From Piezodorus guildinii (Eukaryota > Arthropoda > Insecta > Hemiptera > Pentatomidae), in contig CM041297.1 in assembly GCA_023052935.1 (NCBI GenBank), positions 52,991,917 through 53,055,916 of the forward strand: a stretch of 64,000 bases of DNA. Reading direction: 5' to 3'. The notes below the pieces were generated by a model that ran no database searches, was not told where the DNA came from, and saw only the letters and a program-made list of their open reading frames with translations. Of the stretch, positions 21,595 to 34,033 are shown piece after piece. Both the position numbers and the translations under genes were made by a program. Numbering within the stretch: position 1 is the stretch's first letter; the number at the start of each line of letters is the position of its first letter.

Positions 21595-22830
21595 ATGAAA
21601 TATCACTCATTTCTATCATAATTATGTTTACTGTCATGGAAACGGCTCATCCTATGACAATAATTGTTATAAAGTAAATAATCAAGTATTTAATAAGATT
21701 TCATTGGAGTGGTAAAAGACATTTGTATTTATAATATTCAACGATATAGAGGTATTACAACAAACAAAAATTTGCGGAAAACGATATTCACTCTTTTCTA
21801 TCATGATTATGGTTACTATCATTAAAACGGCTCATCCTATGAGGATAATTGTCATAAAGTAAATAATCAAGTATTTAATAAGATTTCATTGGAGTGGTAA
21901 AAGACATTTGTATTTATAATATTCAACGATATAGAGGTATTACAACAAACAAAAATTTGCGGAAAACGATAATCACTCTTTTCTATCATGATTATGGTTA
22001 CTATCATTAAAACGGCTCATCCTATGAGGATAATTGTCATAAAGTAAATAATCAAGTATTTAATAAGATTTCATTGGAGTGGTAAAAGACATTTGTATTT
22101 ATAATATTCAACGATATAGAGGTATTACAACAAACAAAAATTTGCGGAAAACGATAATCACTCTTTTCTATCATGATTATGGTTACTATCATTAAAACGG
22201 CTCATCCTATGAGAATAATTGTCATAAAGTAAATAATCAAGTATTTAATAAGATTTCATTGGAGTAGTAAAAGACATTTGTATTTATAATATTCCACGAT
22301 ATAGAGGTATTACAACAAAAACAAATTTGCGGAAAACGATAATCACTCTTTTCTATCATGATTATGGTTACTATCATCAAAACGGCTCATCCTATGAGGA
22401 TAATTGTCATAAATTAAATCATCAAGTATTTAAATTAGATTTCATTTGCGTGGTAAATTCATTTTTATTTATGATATTCAAAGATATAGAGGTTTTACAA
22501 CAAAAAAAAATTTGCGGAAAACGATAATCACTCTTTTCTATCATGACTATGATTATGATTATATAAGATTTCATTTGAGTGGTAAAAGACATTTGTATGT
22601 TCAATATTCAACGATATAAAGGTGTTGAAAAAAACAAAACAATTTTACGGAAAACGAGATATCTAACTGTTTTCTAACATTATTATGACCACTATCATGG
22701 AAACGGCATATCCTATCAGGATAATCGTTATAACAATTATATAACATATAACATAGAAAATTAAATCACTTTTAATTTGAGTTGTTAAACACGTCTGTCT
22801 GACTAATAGTTATATAGATATGGCATTTAC

Positions 22831-22861
<31 letters not shown>

Positions 22862-23045
22862 TTAAAAAAATAAAAAAATAAATAAATAAAATTAAATAAA
22901 TAAAAACGGTAACTGTGAAACTTTTTATTTTTATCATTAATATTGTTTACAATGGAAACGGCTGTTCCATACAATATAATAGGTTATAACTACTTTACGA
23001 GGCATAAAATTAGCTTTAATTGGAGAAGTAATAGAAATCCGTAGG
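21595..23045. repeat. 185-bp satellite array, about 7-8 units
   Basis: Unit boundaries recur at exactly 185-bp steps (CACTC at about 21604, 21789, 21974, 22159, 22344, 22529). Shared blocks are AAACGGCTCATCCTATGAGG, TTTGCGGAAAACGAT and TTGGAGTGGTAAAAGACATT. Central units are nearly identical; the first and the last two are diverged or deleted. No coding. Confidence 0.93.
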
Positions 23046-23049
23046 TTTA

Positions 23050-24550
23050 ACACTCACCGGACTAGGGATTGCAATCCGGAATAACGGAACGTCAAACGTT
23101 TACCGGATCCGATGATGAAATTGTTGGCAAACAAATAGAGCAGTTTAATGAGTAGATAGTATAAATGCGTTACATTTAATGTGCATGTGTGGTCGTGTAT
23201 CGTTCGACGCCAAATTGCATTACACTATCGGTTCAGTTTAGTATCATTCGTTCGCGAGACAATACATGTGTTTTTGTTTTGTCGGTGCTTCGACTAAATG
23301 TATGTAAACACACAGCATTTTATTATATTTATTCACAGAACATTTAAGTTGCTGTAGAGGCCTTATGCAGAACAGATCGACCCTGTTAACTGTTTAAATA
23401 AATAAATAATAATAATAATAGGCTTAGCGAACCCGAAGGTTCGATGCCGATACCACCAAATTCCGCCTACACAGACTCGTCCAATGTTCACCATTCAAGC
23501 CCAAGCTCCCGAGATCAGCCTTAACGCAATCCTCCCATCTCCGCTTCGGCCTACCTTTCGGACGCCTATCAGTCGGATCAGCAAATACCAACTTTCTCGG
23601 AATCCGCTCGTCATCGAGCCCAACAACTTTACCTGCCCATTTGAGTCTCCGCGATGCAATCAGCTCAATTATATTCACAGGATGCAAGTTCCTCAATTCC
23701 GCGTTGTGCAACCTTCTAAACTCCCCAGTGGCCTCATCTCTCTTCGGACCAAATATTTTACGCAATACCTTATTTCGAAAACCTTAAGCCGTTGTTCATC
23801 CTTCAAAGTAAGCGGCTACGTTTCACACCCGTAAAGAACCGTTGGATGAATAATAGTTTTATAAATTCTAATCTTTAAGTTTTTAGATAGAAGCCGCGAA
23901 CTAAGTAACTTAGCAACTGAATAATAACACGCATTTCCCACCTTTAACCGGGACTTTATTTCTTCCTGGATTTCATTTTTTCTAGTTATAATTGAACCTA
24001 AATACTTGAATTTCTCTACGTGTTCAAAAGTATGACCTGATACATCAATATCCACCGTTTCTGCTACTAATCATATACTTCGTCTTATCGGTATTTAATT
24101 CGAGTCCTATTTCTTTACCGGTTTTTATTAACACACTTGTATTTAGTTGTATGGTTTCCGTGTCTTCACCTAGCAGTACCAGATCATCAGCATACCCCAA
24201 AACCGGAATCTTGTCACCCGTATTTAAGCCTTTCTCTGTACACATCACCTTTTCTATGACATATTCTAAAGCTATATTAAATAACACAGGTGAAAGGGAG
24301 TCACCCTGTTTCAAACCCGATCGCACCTCAAATCTCTCGGAGTAATTATGACCGATTCTAACTTTATGGAATGTTTCCGATAAACACATCTCTACTAGGT
24401 TTACTAACTTTCTTTGAAACTGTTTGAAGCAACCCTAAAAATTTGCTCGCTTACGACACGGTGTTAAGTACTGAATATATATGAAATACTGCGTACAAAT
24501 CAACATCAATATTTCACGTTTTAATTTACCGATCAACCATCAGATAAGTT
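23050..24550. repeat. Family-B repeat (hAT-like 5' end), split by an RTE LINE
   Basis: 23050-23395 plus 24418-24550 align with 57965-58500. Shared blocks are GGATTGCAATCCG, CCGGATCCGATGATGA, ATACATGTGTTTTTGTTTTG and GTTGCTGTAGAGGCC. The ACTAGGGATTGCAATCC start and palindromic CCGG motifs suggest a hAT-like end, but the opposite end was not found. Confidence 0.55.
23388..24425 (-). mobile_element. 5'-truncated RTE-like LINE
   Basis: The element 23396-24417 sits between AACTGTTT copies (23388-23395 and 24418-24425) and has an (AAT)n tail. Pieces in order: RT motif LKQGDSLSPVLFNIALEYVI; LGYADDLVLLG with intact catalytic residues; GLELNTDKTKYM; FKYLGSIITRKNEIQEEIK; YKTIIHPTVLYGCET; then LRKIFGPKRDEATGEFRRLH, RPKGRPKRRWEDCVKADLG and stop. 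Frameshifts separate three ORFs (24045-24389, 23816-24055, 23424-23765). A second copy lies at 49.8 kb. Confidence 0.88.
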
Positions 24551-25550
24551 TAAAAGGTGTCTTTAAAACGTCACTGTAAAAATAGACACCGTGACCCAAA
24601 TAGCAAAAGAATCAAACTGCATTGTTGCAACGCATGATAAAGAAATCAAGGGATTGAACTTTGAAATCAATATAATGCTAAATTAAACCCATTGTTTGGA
24701 TCAATTAATAACAACCAATATATCATTAGTGCGATATAATATATCAACTAATATTAGCACAATTATTTATTTTGATTGATGAAAAATAATAATGAAAATT
24801 AAAAATAAGTTGATCGCTCATCATAATACAAGAATAACGAATTTAAATAACTTCTTGCTCAAATTAACAATTGTGGCATTATTCACTTTGCATTAAATTG
24901 CAAACTTATAATTTTTTTTTTAAATAAAAAAATGTAAACTGAATAAATAATTATAAAAAATAAAGATATATTATTCTGTTTGTAATATAACACAAACATT
25001 TTTTTAATATACTCGGATTGAATTACTAGGCAAAATAAAATCTTTCTCGTTGTTATTAGCATATCTAAATAATGTTTAAGTGATAAATGATTTACGACTT
25101 TCAATTCATTCTTTTTTAAGAATTCTCAACTGTGATTTTATCTTCTTACAGATTGTTGGTAAGAAAAGCTTTACAATGCCAGTACTAATCTGATTAGATA
25201 ATACAAACGTTTCAATTGAGTGACAACAATACGATCATTCATGTCGGTTATCGTTAATGTTTATTTATCTATTGGAAAATATAGACATATAATATACTTA
25301 TATGTAGGAAAAATATATATGGACTAATTAAGTTAATCAAGACGCGTTCTAAATTGTTTGATAATCTCAATAAATAATTTTACCGGCCTAAAATTAATAA
25401 GCCCCATCGTTATGATAAAAGTTATGTGGCCCGAATTTTTCAATAGTTTAAGCCATTATTTTATAATTTAACCATTAATAATTGGAGTACTACTACCTAA
25501 GAATAGTTTTTCAACACGTCTGTTTCAATCCATTCAATTCCAATAACTCT
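24551..25550. other. AT-rich DNA without recognised features
   Basis: Nothing coding or repetitive seen. Confidence 0.4.
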
Positions 25551-28500
25551 CAGTATTTTCAATTATGAACTTTTGTAATTGACCAAAAAAAGCTTACCCT
25601 ACTCCTCCCCCCAATATTTGAGGGCTTACGTTCAAGATGCGTAAAACCCGAATAAATTCCCCATATAAATACTAGGGCATGCAACGATGACCCTAACGCC
25701 TAATCGTTGATATCAGCTGGTTATTTTTAAAATGGCGACCGATTATAAGTGATTTAATAAATCAGTTATTTTGGAAGATAGAGAAAAACTGTATTAGTTT
25801 TTTTAACCAAAAAACCGCGTATAATTATAAAAAAAGAGAAAACAATTGAAGTTTTACCCATAAATACTCCCATAACTCAGTTATTTTTGGAGATAGAGAA
25901 AAATTTGTTGAGTTTTAGGATCAGCAAAGTGCGATAAGCAAAATAAAATAAAAATAAAAAAGGAGAGGGAAAAAAAAAAAAAAATGAAATTTTGCCTATA
26001 TATACGCTTGTAATCCGTTAGTTTCGAAAAAATAATTATTGCTTTAACAAAAAAAACGCAGATAATCATAAAAAAAGAGAAAAAATATAATAAAAAAATC
26101 GAAATTTTACTCATAAATATTCCCATAATTCAGTTATTTTTGGAGATAGAGAAAAATGCAATAGAGTTTTAGAATCAGTAAATCGCGATAAACAAAATAA
26201 AATAAAAACAAAAAAGAAGAAGAAAAAATAAAATAAAATTTTGCCTATATATACACTTACTTGTAATCCGTTAGTTTCGAAAATAGGAAAACAAAAAATT
26301 ATTGCTTTTAACCAAAAAACCGTGAATGATCGTAAAAAAAGAGAAAAATATAATAAAAAAAATTGAAATTTTACCCATAAATACTCCCATAGCTCAGTTA
26401 TTTTTGGAGATAGAGAAAAATGTGTTGTGTTTTAAAATCAGTAAAGCGCGTTAAACAAAAGAAAATAAAAACAAAAAGGAGAAAGAAAAAAATAAAATAA
26501 AATTTTGCCTATATATAAGCTTGTAATCCGTTACTTTCGAAAATAGAAAACAAAAATGATTGCTTTTAATAAAAAAAACGCGAATAATCATATAAAAGAG
26601 ATAATATATAATAACAAAATTGAAATTTTACCCATGAAAATTCCCATAACTCAGTTATTTTTGGAGATAGAGAAAAATGTGTTGAGTTTTAGAATCAGTA
26701 AAGGGCGATAAACAAAATAAAATAAAAACAAAAAAGGAGAAAGGGGGGAAAAAAAAATGAAATTTTGCCAATATATATACGCTTGTAATCCGTTAGTTTC
26801 GAAAATAGAAAAAAAAATATTGCTTTTAACAAAAAAACCGAGAATGATCATAAAAAAAAAGAGAAAAAATATAATGAAAAAAATTGAAATTTTAATCATA
26901 AATACTCCCATAACTAAGTTATTTTTGGAGATAGAGAAAAATGTGTTGAGTTTTAGAATCAGTAAAGGGCGATAAACAAAAGAAAATAAAAACAAAAAAG
27001 AAGACAGGAAAAAATAAAATAAAATTTTGCCTATATATACACTTACTTGTAATCCGTTAGTTTCGAAAATAGGAAAACAAAAAATTATTGCTTTTAACCA
27101 AAAAACCGTGAATGATCGTAAAAAAGAGAAAAAATATAATAAAAAAAATTGAAATTTTACCCATAAATACTCCCATAGCTCAGTTATTTTTGGAGATAGA
27201 GAAAAATGTGTTGTGTTTTAAAATCAGTAAAGCGCGTTAAACAAAAGAAAATAAAAACAAAAAGGAGAAAGAAAAAAATAAAATAAAATTTTGCCTATAT
27301 ATAAGCTTGTAATCCGTTACTTTCGAAAATAGAAAACAAAAATGATTGCTTTTAATAAAAAAAAACGCGAATAATCATATAAAAGAGATAATATATAATA
27401 ACAAAATTGAAATTTTACCCATGAAAATTCCCATAACTCAGTTATTTTTGGAGATAGAGAAAAATGTGTTGAGTTTTAGAATCAGTAAAGGGCGATAAAC
27501 AAAATAAAATAAAAACAAAAAAGGAGAAAGGGGGGAAAAAAAAATGAAATTTTGCCAATATATATACGCTTGTAATCCGTTAGTTTCGAAAATAGAAAAA
27601 AAAAATATTGCTTTTACAAAAAAACCGAGAATGATCATAAAAAAAAAAGAGAAAAAATATAATGAAAAAAATTGAAATTTTAATCATAAATACTCCCATA
27701 ACTCAGTTATTTTTGGAGATAGAGAAAAATGTGTTGAGTTTTAGAATCAGTAAAGGGCGATAAACAAAATGAAAAATAAACAAAAAAGGAGAAAGGGAAA
27801 AAAAAAAATTCAATTTTGCCAATATATATACGCTTGTAATCCGTTAGTTTTGAAAATAGAAAAAAAAATATTGCTTTTAACAAAAAAAACGAGAATAATC
27901 ATATAAAAGAGATAATATATAATAACAAAATTGAAATTTTAATCATAAATACTCCCATAACTCAGTTATTTTTGGAGATAGAGAAAAATGTGTTGAGTTT
28001 TAGAATCAGTAAAGGGCGATAAACAAAATAAAATAAAAACAAAAAAGGAGAAAGGGGGGAAAAAAAAATGAAATTTTGCCAATATATATACGCTTGTAAT
28101 CCGTTAGTTTCGAAAATAGAAAAAAAAATATTGCTTTTAACAAAAAAACCGAGATTGATCATAAAAAAAAAGAGAAAAAAATATAATGAAAAAAATTGAA
28201 ATTTTAATCATAAATACTCTCATAACTCAGTTATTTTTGGAGATAGAGAAAAATGTGTTGAGTTTTAGAATCAGTAAAGGGCGATAAACAAAATAAAAAA
28301 TAAACAAAAAAGGAGAAAGGGAAAAAAAAAAATTAAATTTTGCCAATATATATACGCTTGTAATCCGTTAGTTTTGAAAATAGAAAAAAAAATATTGCTT
28401 TTAACAAAAAAAACGAGAATAATCATATAAAAGAGATAATATATAATAACAAAATTGAAATTTTAATCATAAATACTCCCATAACTCAGTTATTTTTGGA

Positions 28501-30370
28501 GATAGAGAAAAATGTGTTGTGTTTTAAAATCAGTAAAGCGCATTAAACAAAAGAAAATAAAAACAAAAAGGAGAAAGAAAAAAATAAAATAAAATTTTGC
28601 CTATATATAAGCTTGTAATCCGTTACTTTCGAAAATAGAAAACAAAAATGATTGCTTTTAATAAAAAAAACGCGAATAATCATATAAAAGAGATAATATA
28701 TAATACCAAAAAAAGCTTACCCTACTCCTCCCCCAATATTTGAGGGCTTACGTTCAAGATGCGTAAAACCCGAATAAATTCCCCATATAAATACTAGGGC
28801 ATGCAACGATGACCCTAACGCCTAATCGTTGATATCAGCTGGTTATTTTTAAAATGGCGACCGATTATAAGTGATTTAATAAATCAGTTATTTTGGAAGA
28901 TAGAGAAAAACTGTATTAGTTTTTTTAACCAAAAAACCGCGTATAATTATAAAAAAAGAGAAAACAATTGAAGTTTTACCCATAAATACTCCCATAACTC
29001 AGTTATTTTTGGAGATAGAGAAAAATGTGTTGAGTTTTAGAATCAGTAATGGGCGATAAACAAAATAAAATAAAAACAAAAAAGGAGAAAGGGAAAAAAA
29101 AAATGAAATTTTGACTATATATACGCTTGTAATCCGTTAGTTTCGAAAATAGAGAAAAAAAAAATATTGCTTTTAACAAAAAAAAACGAGAATAATCATT
29201 AAAAAAAATATAATGAAAAAAATTGAAATTTTAATCATTAATACTCCCATAACTCAGTTATTTTTGGAGATAGAGAAAAATGTGTTGAGTTTTAGAATCA
29301 GTAAAGGGCGATAAACAAAATAAAATAAAAACAAAAAAGGAGAAAGGGGGAAAAAAAAATGAAATTTTGCCAATATATATACGCTTGTAATCCGTTAGTT
29401 TCGAAAATAGAAAAAAAAATATTGCTTTTAACAAAAAAACCGAGAATGATCATAAAAAAAAAAGAGAAAAAATATAATGAAAAAAATTGAAATTTTAATC
29501 ATAAATACTCCCATAACTCAGTTATTTTTGGAGATAGAGAAAAATGTGTTGAGTTTTAGAATCAGTAAAGGGCGATAAACAAAATAAAAAATAAACAAAA
29601 AAGGAGAAAGGGAAAAAAAAAATTAAATTTTGCCAATATATACACTTACTTGTAATCCGTTAGTTTCGAAAATAGGAAAACAAAAAATTATTGCTTTTAA
29701 CCAAAAAACCGTGAATGATCGTAAAAAAGAGAAAAAATATAATAAAAAAATTGAAATTTTACCCATAAATACTCCCATAGCTCAGTTATTTTTGGAGATA
29801 GAGAAAAATGTGTTGTGTTTTAAAATCAGTAAAGCGCGTTAAACAAACGAAAATAAAAACAAAAAGGAGAAAGAAAAAATAAAATGAAATTTTGCCTATA
29901 TATACGCCTATATAATCCGTTACTTTCGAAAATAGAAAACAAAAATTATTGCTTTTAATAAAAAAAACGCGGATAATCATATAAAAGAGATAATATATAA
30001 TAAAAAAATTGAAATTTTACCCATGAAAATTCCCATAACTCAGTTATTTTTGGAGATAGAGAAAAATGTGTTGAGTTTTAGGATCAGTAAAGCGCAATGA
30101 AACAAGGAAAAAAACATTTGATCAATATATTCACTTCACAAATTGGGATGTATTCCATCAAAACTCGGTTATTATTGAAGATATAGAAAAATCGAAAAGA
30201 TTTTCGAGATCGTCACCGCGATGAACAAAGAGAATAAAAAGTAAAATAAAATAATCTTATATGGTCAAGCAACAACTTATAAGAGATGTGATTCCCTGAT
30301 AACTCGGTTATTGTTGATAAAAGAGAATAAACGTAATGTGTTCTGGAAACAGGAAATTTTATTTGAATGA
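25551..30370 (+). repeat. Family-A element copy 3, expanded by an internal satellite
   Basis: Begins with a degraded family-A left end (TATTTTCAATTATGAAC, then TGTAATTGACC). It passes through the GTTGATATCAGCTGGTTATT block and a long tandem array, and ends with the family-A right-hand interior (TTATATGGTCAAGCAACAAC). The canonical right terminus is not seen here; a second family-A element follows at 30418. Confidence 0.75.
25740..30100 (+). repeat. Satellite array, 253-265-bp units, about 16 copies, with higher-order repeats
   Basis: The marker CATAACTCAGTTATTTTTGG recurs (or as ATAGCTCAG) at about 25871, 26124, 26388, 26645, 26909, 27174, 27432, 27697, 27956, 28221, 28480, 28993, 29248, 29512, 29776 and 30034. 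Spacings alternate near 264 and 258. The variant with ATAGCTCAG recurs at 786 bp (three units), and other variants at 524 bp (two units). A segment of about 300 bp at 25583-25890 is repeated almost exactly at 28706-29010, 3123 bp later. Short ORFs here are not coding. Confidence 0.93.
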
Positions 30371-30417
30371 TAATCGAAAGAAATGAAAAGGAGATAGTAA
30401 CGCAGCCTAATATAAAT

Positions 30418-30835
30418 GTTTTTGGTTTATAATTTTCAATAATGAATCTTTGTAATCGACCAAAAAAAAAAATACACCTCTCAAAATTTGAGGGCTTGCG
30501 TTTCAAGATGCGTAGAACCCGAATAATGAATAAAAAAAAAATCCGTTTTTCCTAATTAATAAATAAATACTAAAATTCAAAAACAAAATATAAGGACACT
30601 ATGTCATAGATAATTAATGTTTTTACAAAATGGAAAAGAATAGTTAAAATTGTTTTAAGAACTACCCGAGATATTGCGTTTTGAAATTAGCAGTGATGAT
30701 ATACCATTTTCTTTTGAACTATTTATTGCTTTTCATATTAGTTAATTGTCTATTAACAGCTAAATAAACATTTATACTTTAGTATTCCTATTTGGAAATA
30801 ATAAACCATTGTGTAATAATTGGCAGCGTTTTTTT
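30418..30835 (+). repeat. Family-A element copy 4, short form (about 0.4 kb)
   Basis: Left end TTTTTGGTTTATAATTTTCA and AATCGACC; right end AATAATAAACCATTGTGTAA then GGCAGCG. The interior is a short variant with GTTTTGAAATTAGCAGTGAT instead of the tandem units, shared with copies at 31.6, 35.9, 37.5 and 53 kb. Confidence 0.8.
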
Positions 30836-31570
30836 AAGTAGTAATTATTTCTTATTTTTGTCATATTCTGATATTGTTCGTATTTGTACTAAGAGATTTT
30901 GTTTCGTTTTTAATATATAAGTATTTGGTTCAAATCTGCTTAAAACGCATTAGTACTTTCCTTTCAATAATAATCTTAAGAGTTCAAATAATAAACAATT
31001 ATGTCGATTGTTTAATGTATAAGAATGTGAAATGGATATACTAAAAAAAAAAAAATAATAATAATAATAATTGTCACGCAAAATGTAGACAGTTAAGTGT
31101 CTTGAGTAAACACGGAAAGTTAACTACCCGAATCAGTATCGTGTCAATAAGATAAGAGCCAATGTTGCCAGATTAACCAACTCCAGATAATATTTAGGAC
31201 TATTTTATTTAACAATATTAAATTATTAAATCAAATACAACAATATTTTCTTAAAACATTAACTCCCTGAGTTCATTTGTTAAATAGTAGTTGCAATAAT
31301 GGAAATACTTTTCATCATCGGAACTTGAGAAATGTGGACCTGGTATAGCACATCTCAATTCAACAGCCTAAATAAGATTACATAAACATAAATTCCAAAA
31401 CGATTCAATATATACTAAATTAATGATGTGTTCTCCTTGTGTTTATGTTTTAAATTTAAGTATAAAAGAATGCTTGAATTTGTGTAGCGTTCGCAGATTA
31501 TTTCTTTATTGTCATGTAAGGAGTGTCAACGCTATCATAGAATTGAGATTCCTGTCATATTACTTAGAAA
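30836..31570. other. AT-rich DNA, no features recognised
   Basis: Only short ATA microsatellites. Confidence 0.4.
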
Positions 31571-31725
31571 CGTTGGAAATTATTACACAATGGTTTATTA
31601 TTTTCAAAAAATTAGGGTATAATCTGTTAAAATATCACCACTGCTGATTTCAAAACGCTATATCTCTGCTAGTTCTAAACCTATTTTGATGATTCTTTTT
31701 TTCATATTGTGGGAATATATATTAT

Positions 31726-31799
<74 letters not shown>

Positions 31800-32153
31800 T
31801 GTTAAAAAACACCACTAAATTTTTTCTCTATCTTCAAAAAACACAAAGTTATTAAATTATATCACTTATAATCGGTTGCCATTTTAAAAATAACCAGCTG
31901 ATATAAACGTCTAGGTATTAGAATCGTTATTGCATGCACAAGTAATTTTGTGGCGATTTTGAAAAAAATTGGTCTAGTACTTTTGGAGACATGGCGGGGA
32001 CGGCGGAAAAACGGATTTTTAAAAATTCCTTATTCAGGTACTACGTATCTTAAAACGCCCTCAAATTTTAAAGGAAAAAAGGTAATTTTTTTCTTTTTTT
32101 TTTTTTTTTGCTACAACAAAGATTTAATATTGAAAATGATAAACCAAGAAATA
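31571..32153 (-). repeat. Family-A element copy 5 with an internal (AT)n tract
   Basis: Reverse-oriented ends (AAATTATTACACAATGG at the start, AATATTGAAAATGATAAACC at the end). Contains ACTGCTGATTTCAAAACGC and the CAGCTGATATAAACGTC block. An (AT)n microsatellite of about 75 bp is at 31718-31796. Confidence 0.75.
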
Positions 32154-32394
32154 AATTACTTATAGGATAATACGTTTGATCGTTAATAGTTGAATAGATT
32201 CAGGATTACTCGGACTTCGGACTGGTGATTTCCCAGTGTTCTGAGTCTTCTACAGTCGTCACTTTCTCCTAATTCGTCATCCTCAACTCAGTACATTTTT
32301 TTTCGATCGTCTCTACTTTTCAAGAAATAGACTGCATCAAATACCGGAAATTTTCCGCTTCCAATAAAATTAGCTAATCGGAAGAATGTAATTC

Positions 32395-32738
32395 GATAAT
32401 AAATAATAAATGGTTCCTTAATCTTTCAATAAAAGTTTAATAAACATAAACATCAAAACGAGTTACGTTTTGGGGGCCTTCCCCATCGTCAGGACTCACT
32501 AAAATAATATTAACAAATTATTATTTAACATTATAAAATAAGTTTTTAATATACTTATATAAAAAAAAAAATAAAAAATTTAATAAAAATTAACACTAGG
32601 AAACTCACCCATCTAAAATAACATATTCTTTGCCCTAATGGATTAGGGATGAACATAGAAACGTTGACTCGTTTTGATGTTTATGTTTAATAAACGTTTA
32701 TTGGAAGATTTAGGAAGCATTTATTATTTATTTCGCTT
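32395..32738. repeat. Inverted-repeat element with about 69-bp arms and a hammerhead-like motif
   Basis: Arms 32395-32463 and 32667-32738 are inverted and about 90% alike (both contain AACATAAACATCAAAACGAG). Next to the left arm the minus strand reads CTGACGA, then a GGGG/CCCC hairpin, then AAAACG. Next to the right arm, GAAACGTTG is on the plus strand. The arrangement resembles the inverted LTR-like ends of Penelope-like elements, which carry hammerhead motifs; class assignment is inference. Confidence 0.55.
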
Positions 32739-33109
32739 CTATTTTTATCTAACAATTGATCAATACATACAGCAGAAAATAGTTGGCAAAAACGAATTGT
32801 CAGAATATATTGGGTATTGTAACCAGAAAAAAATTCATTGAAGACATCATTAAGATCAAAACAGCAAAACAAAACAAAGCATAGCAGAGATAGCATATCT
32901 TACATCAACAATTCAAATCACACCAAACAGATAGAAACAGCATATATCAATGGTATTAGAGTCTCATAGCAAGCCATTTTTTAGTATATCATTTTTTTTA
33001 TTTTATTTTTTTTTTATATAACTTATTAAGAAAAAATTTAAAATAAATCCAAATTACTTGAAATATAATTTACAAAATTATATTGGAAAATTCCACAATT
33101 TTAGTACGA

Positions 33110-33703
33110 TTGGTGTTCATGCCCGACTGAACCATCGAGAAATGATGAAAAAGATGCCTTTTATAGTAGTCTGGAGTAAAAGCTTGATTCCTGCCTGAGA
33201 GCTGGAAAAGGAGAAAGAATTCTTACCCATTATTGGTCTACATAGTATCCACGATCATCCAAACGATAATGGGATGAGGATAATAAATTTCTCTGCTTCG
33301 AAAGGACTCGTGGCTGGAAGCACAATGTTCCCCTACAAAAGAATTCATCTAGCGACATGACACTCCAATGATGGATTCGCATGCAACCAAATAGACCATG
33401 TGCTTATAAGCAGTCGTCACATCACGAGTTTAATGGATGTGAGAGTGTTCAGTGGTGCCAATGTAGATTCTGATCACTACCCATCAATCAGCAGGTTCAG
33501 GGCAAGAATCTCAAGCATCAAGAATCAAAGGGGAGCACGATCTCCAAAGATTAACATCGAAAAGCTGAAGGATCTGGAGGTTAGAAAACGTTTTGCTGAC
33601 AGTATGAATGAAAGAATTATAGATCTATATCAGGCTGATAATATAGATCAACGGTGGCAAAAATGTAGGGAAACCATTCAGGAACTGGCAGTCGGTGTGC
33701 TTT
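33110..33703 (+). pseudogene. LINE endonuclease fragment (CFDP2/RTE-like)
   Basis: Upstream part: EPSRNDEKDAFYSSLE, stop, then frameshifts and NDNGMRIINFSASKGLVAGS, TMFPYKRIH. Downstream part is open: CNQIDHVLISSRHITSLMDV and GANVDSDHYPSISRFRARIS. These are the C-terminal apurinic-like endonuclease motifs (NQIDHVLI; SDHY). The RT is absent. It ends where SINE-2 is inserted. Confidence 0.82.
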
Positions 33704-34033
33704 AAATAAGTGAAAAGGGGAGAGCCCGTGGCTGAGTGGCTAGCGCGCTAGTCTCTCATGCTACAGGTTCTGAGTTCGAACCCCAGTCCCGGCGGGACTT
33801 TTAGGATGTTAAAAAGTGTGGATTCACTCACAACCTCTCCCCCGGGTATGTGAGACCCATTAGCCAAAGGGTGGCCACTCACAAAATTAGTCGAAGGGAG
33901 TGACCCTATGAAATGACCCTACACTAACTAAAACTGGCATCGTGAAACGTGAGTGTAAACTCGCAGGAGTTTACACCGCGAGGCCCAGGGCCTACACGGC
34001 CTGTCGCGCCACTGGAAGAAGAAATAAGTGAAA
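33704..34033 (+). mobile_element. SINE-2, tRNA-derived, 306 bp, 12-bp TSD
   Basis: 33716-34021 is flanked by AAATAAGTGAAA (33704-33715 and 34022-34033). The head is tRNA-like: A box TGGCTGAGTGG and B box GAGTTCGAACCCC, spaced as in a tRNA with a longer variable region. The body continues well past a tRNA length, and the tail is CCACTGGAAGAAGAA. It differs from SINE-1. The tail matches a LINE remnant at 14.7 kb. Confidence 0.9.

Noticed and set aside
23484..23834. 116-codon plus-strand frame
   Set aside because: Antisense shadow of the minus-strand RTE-like LINE.
25740..30100. Repeated 60-110-codon open frames with the same Phe/Leu-rich peptide
   Set aside because: They are translations of the AT-rich satellite unit, recur with the unit and are broken by indels in other units.
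33720..33800. Possible genuine tRNA gene (A and B boxes)
   Set aside because: It is the head of SINE-2, bounded by target duplications, with no tRNA 3' acceptor pairing or terminator at the right place.
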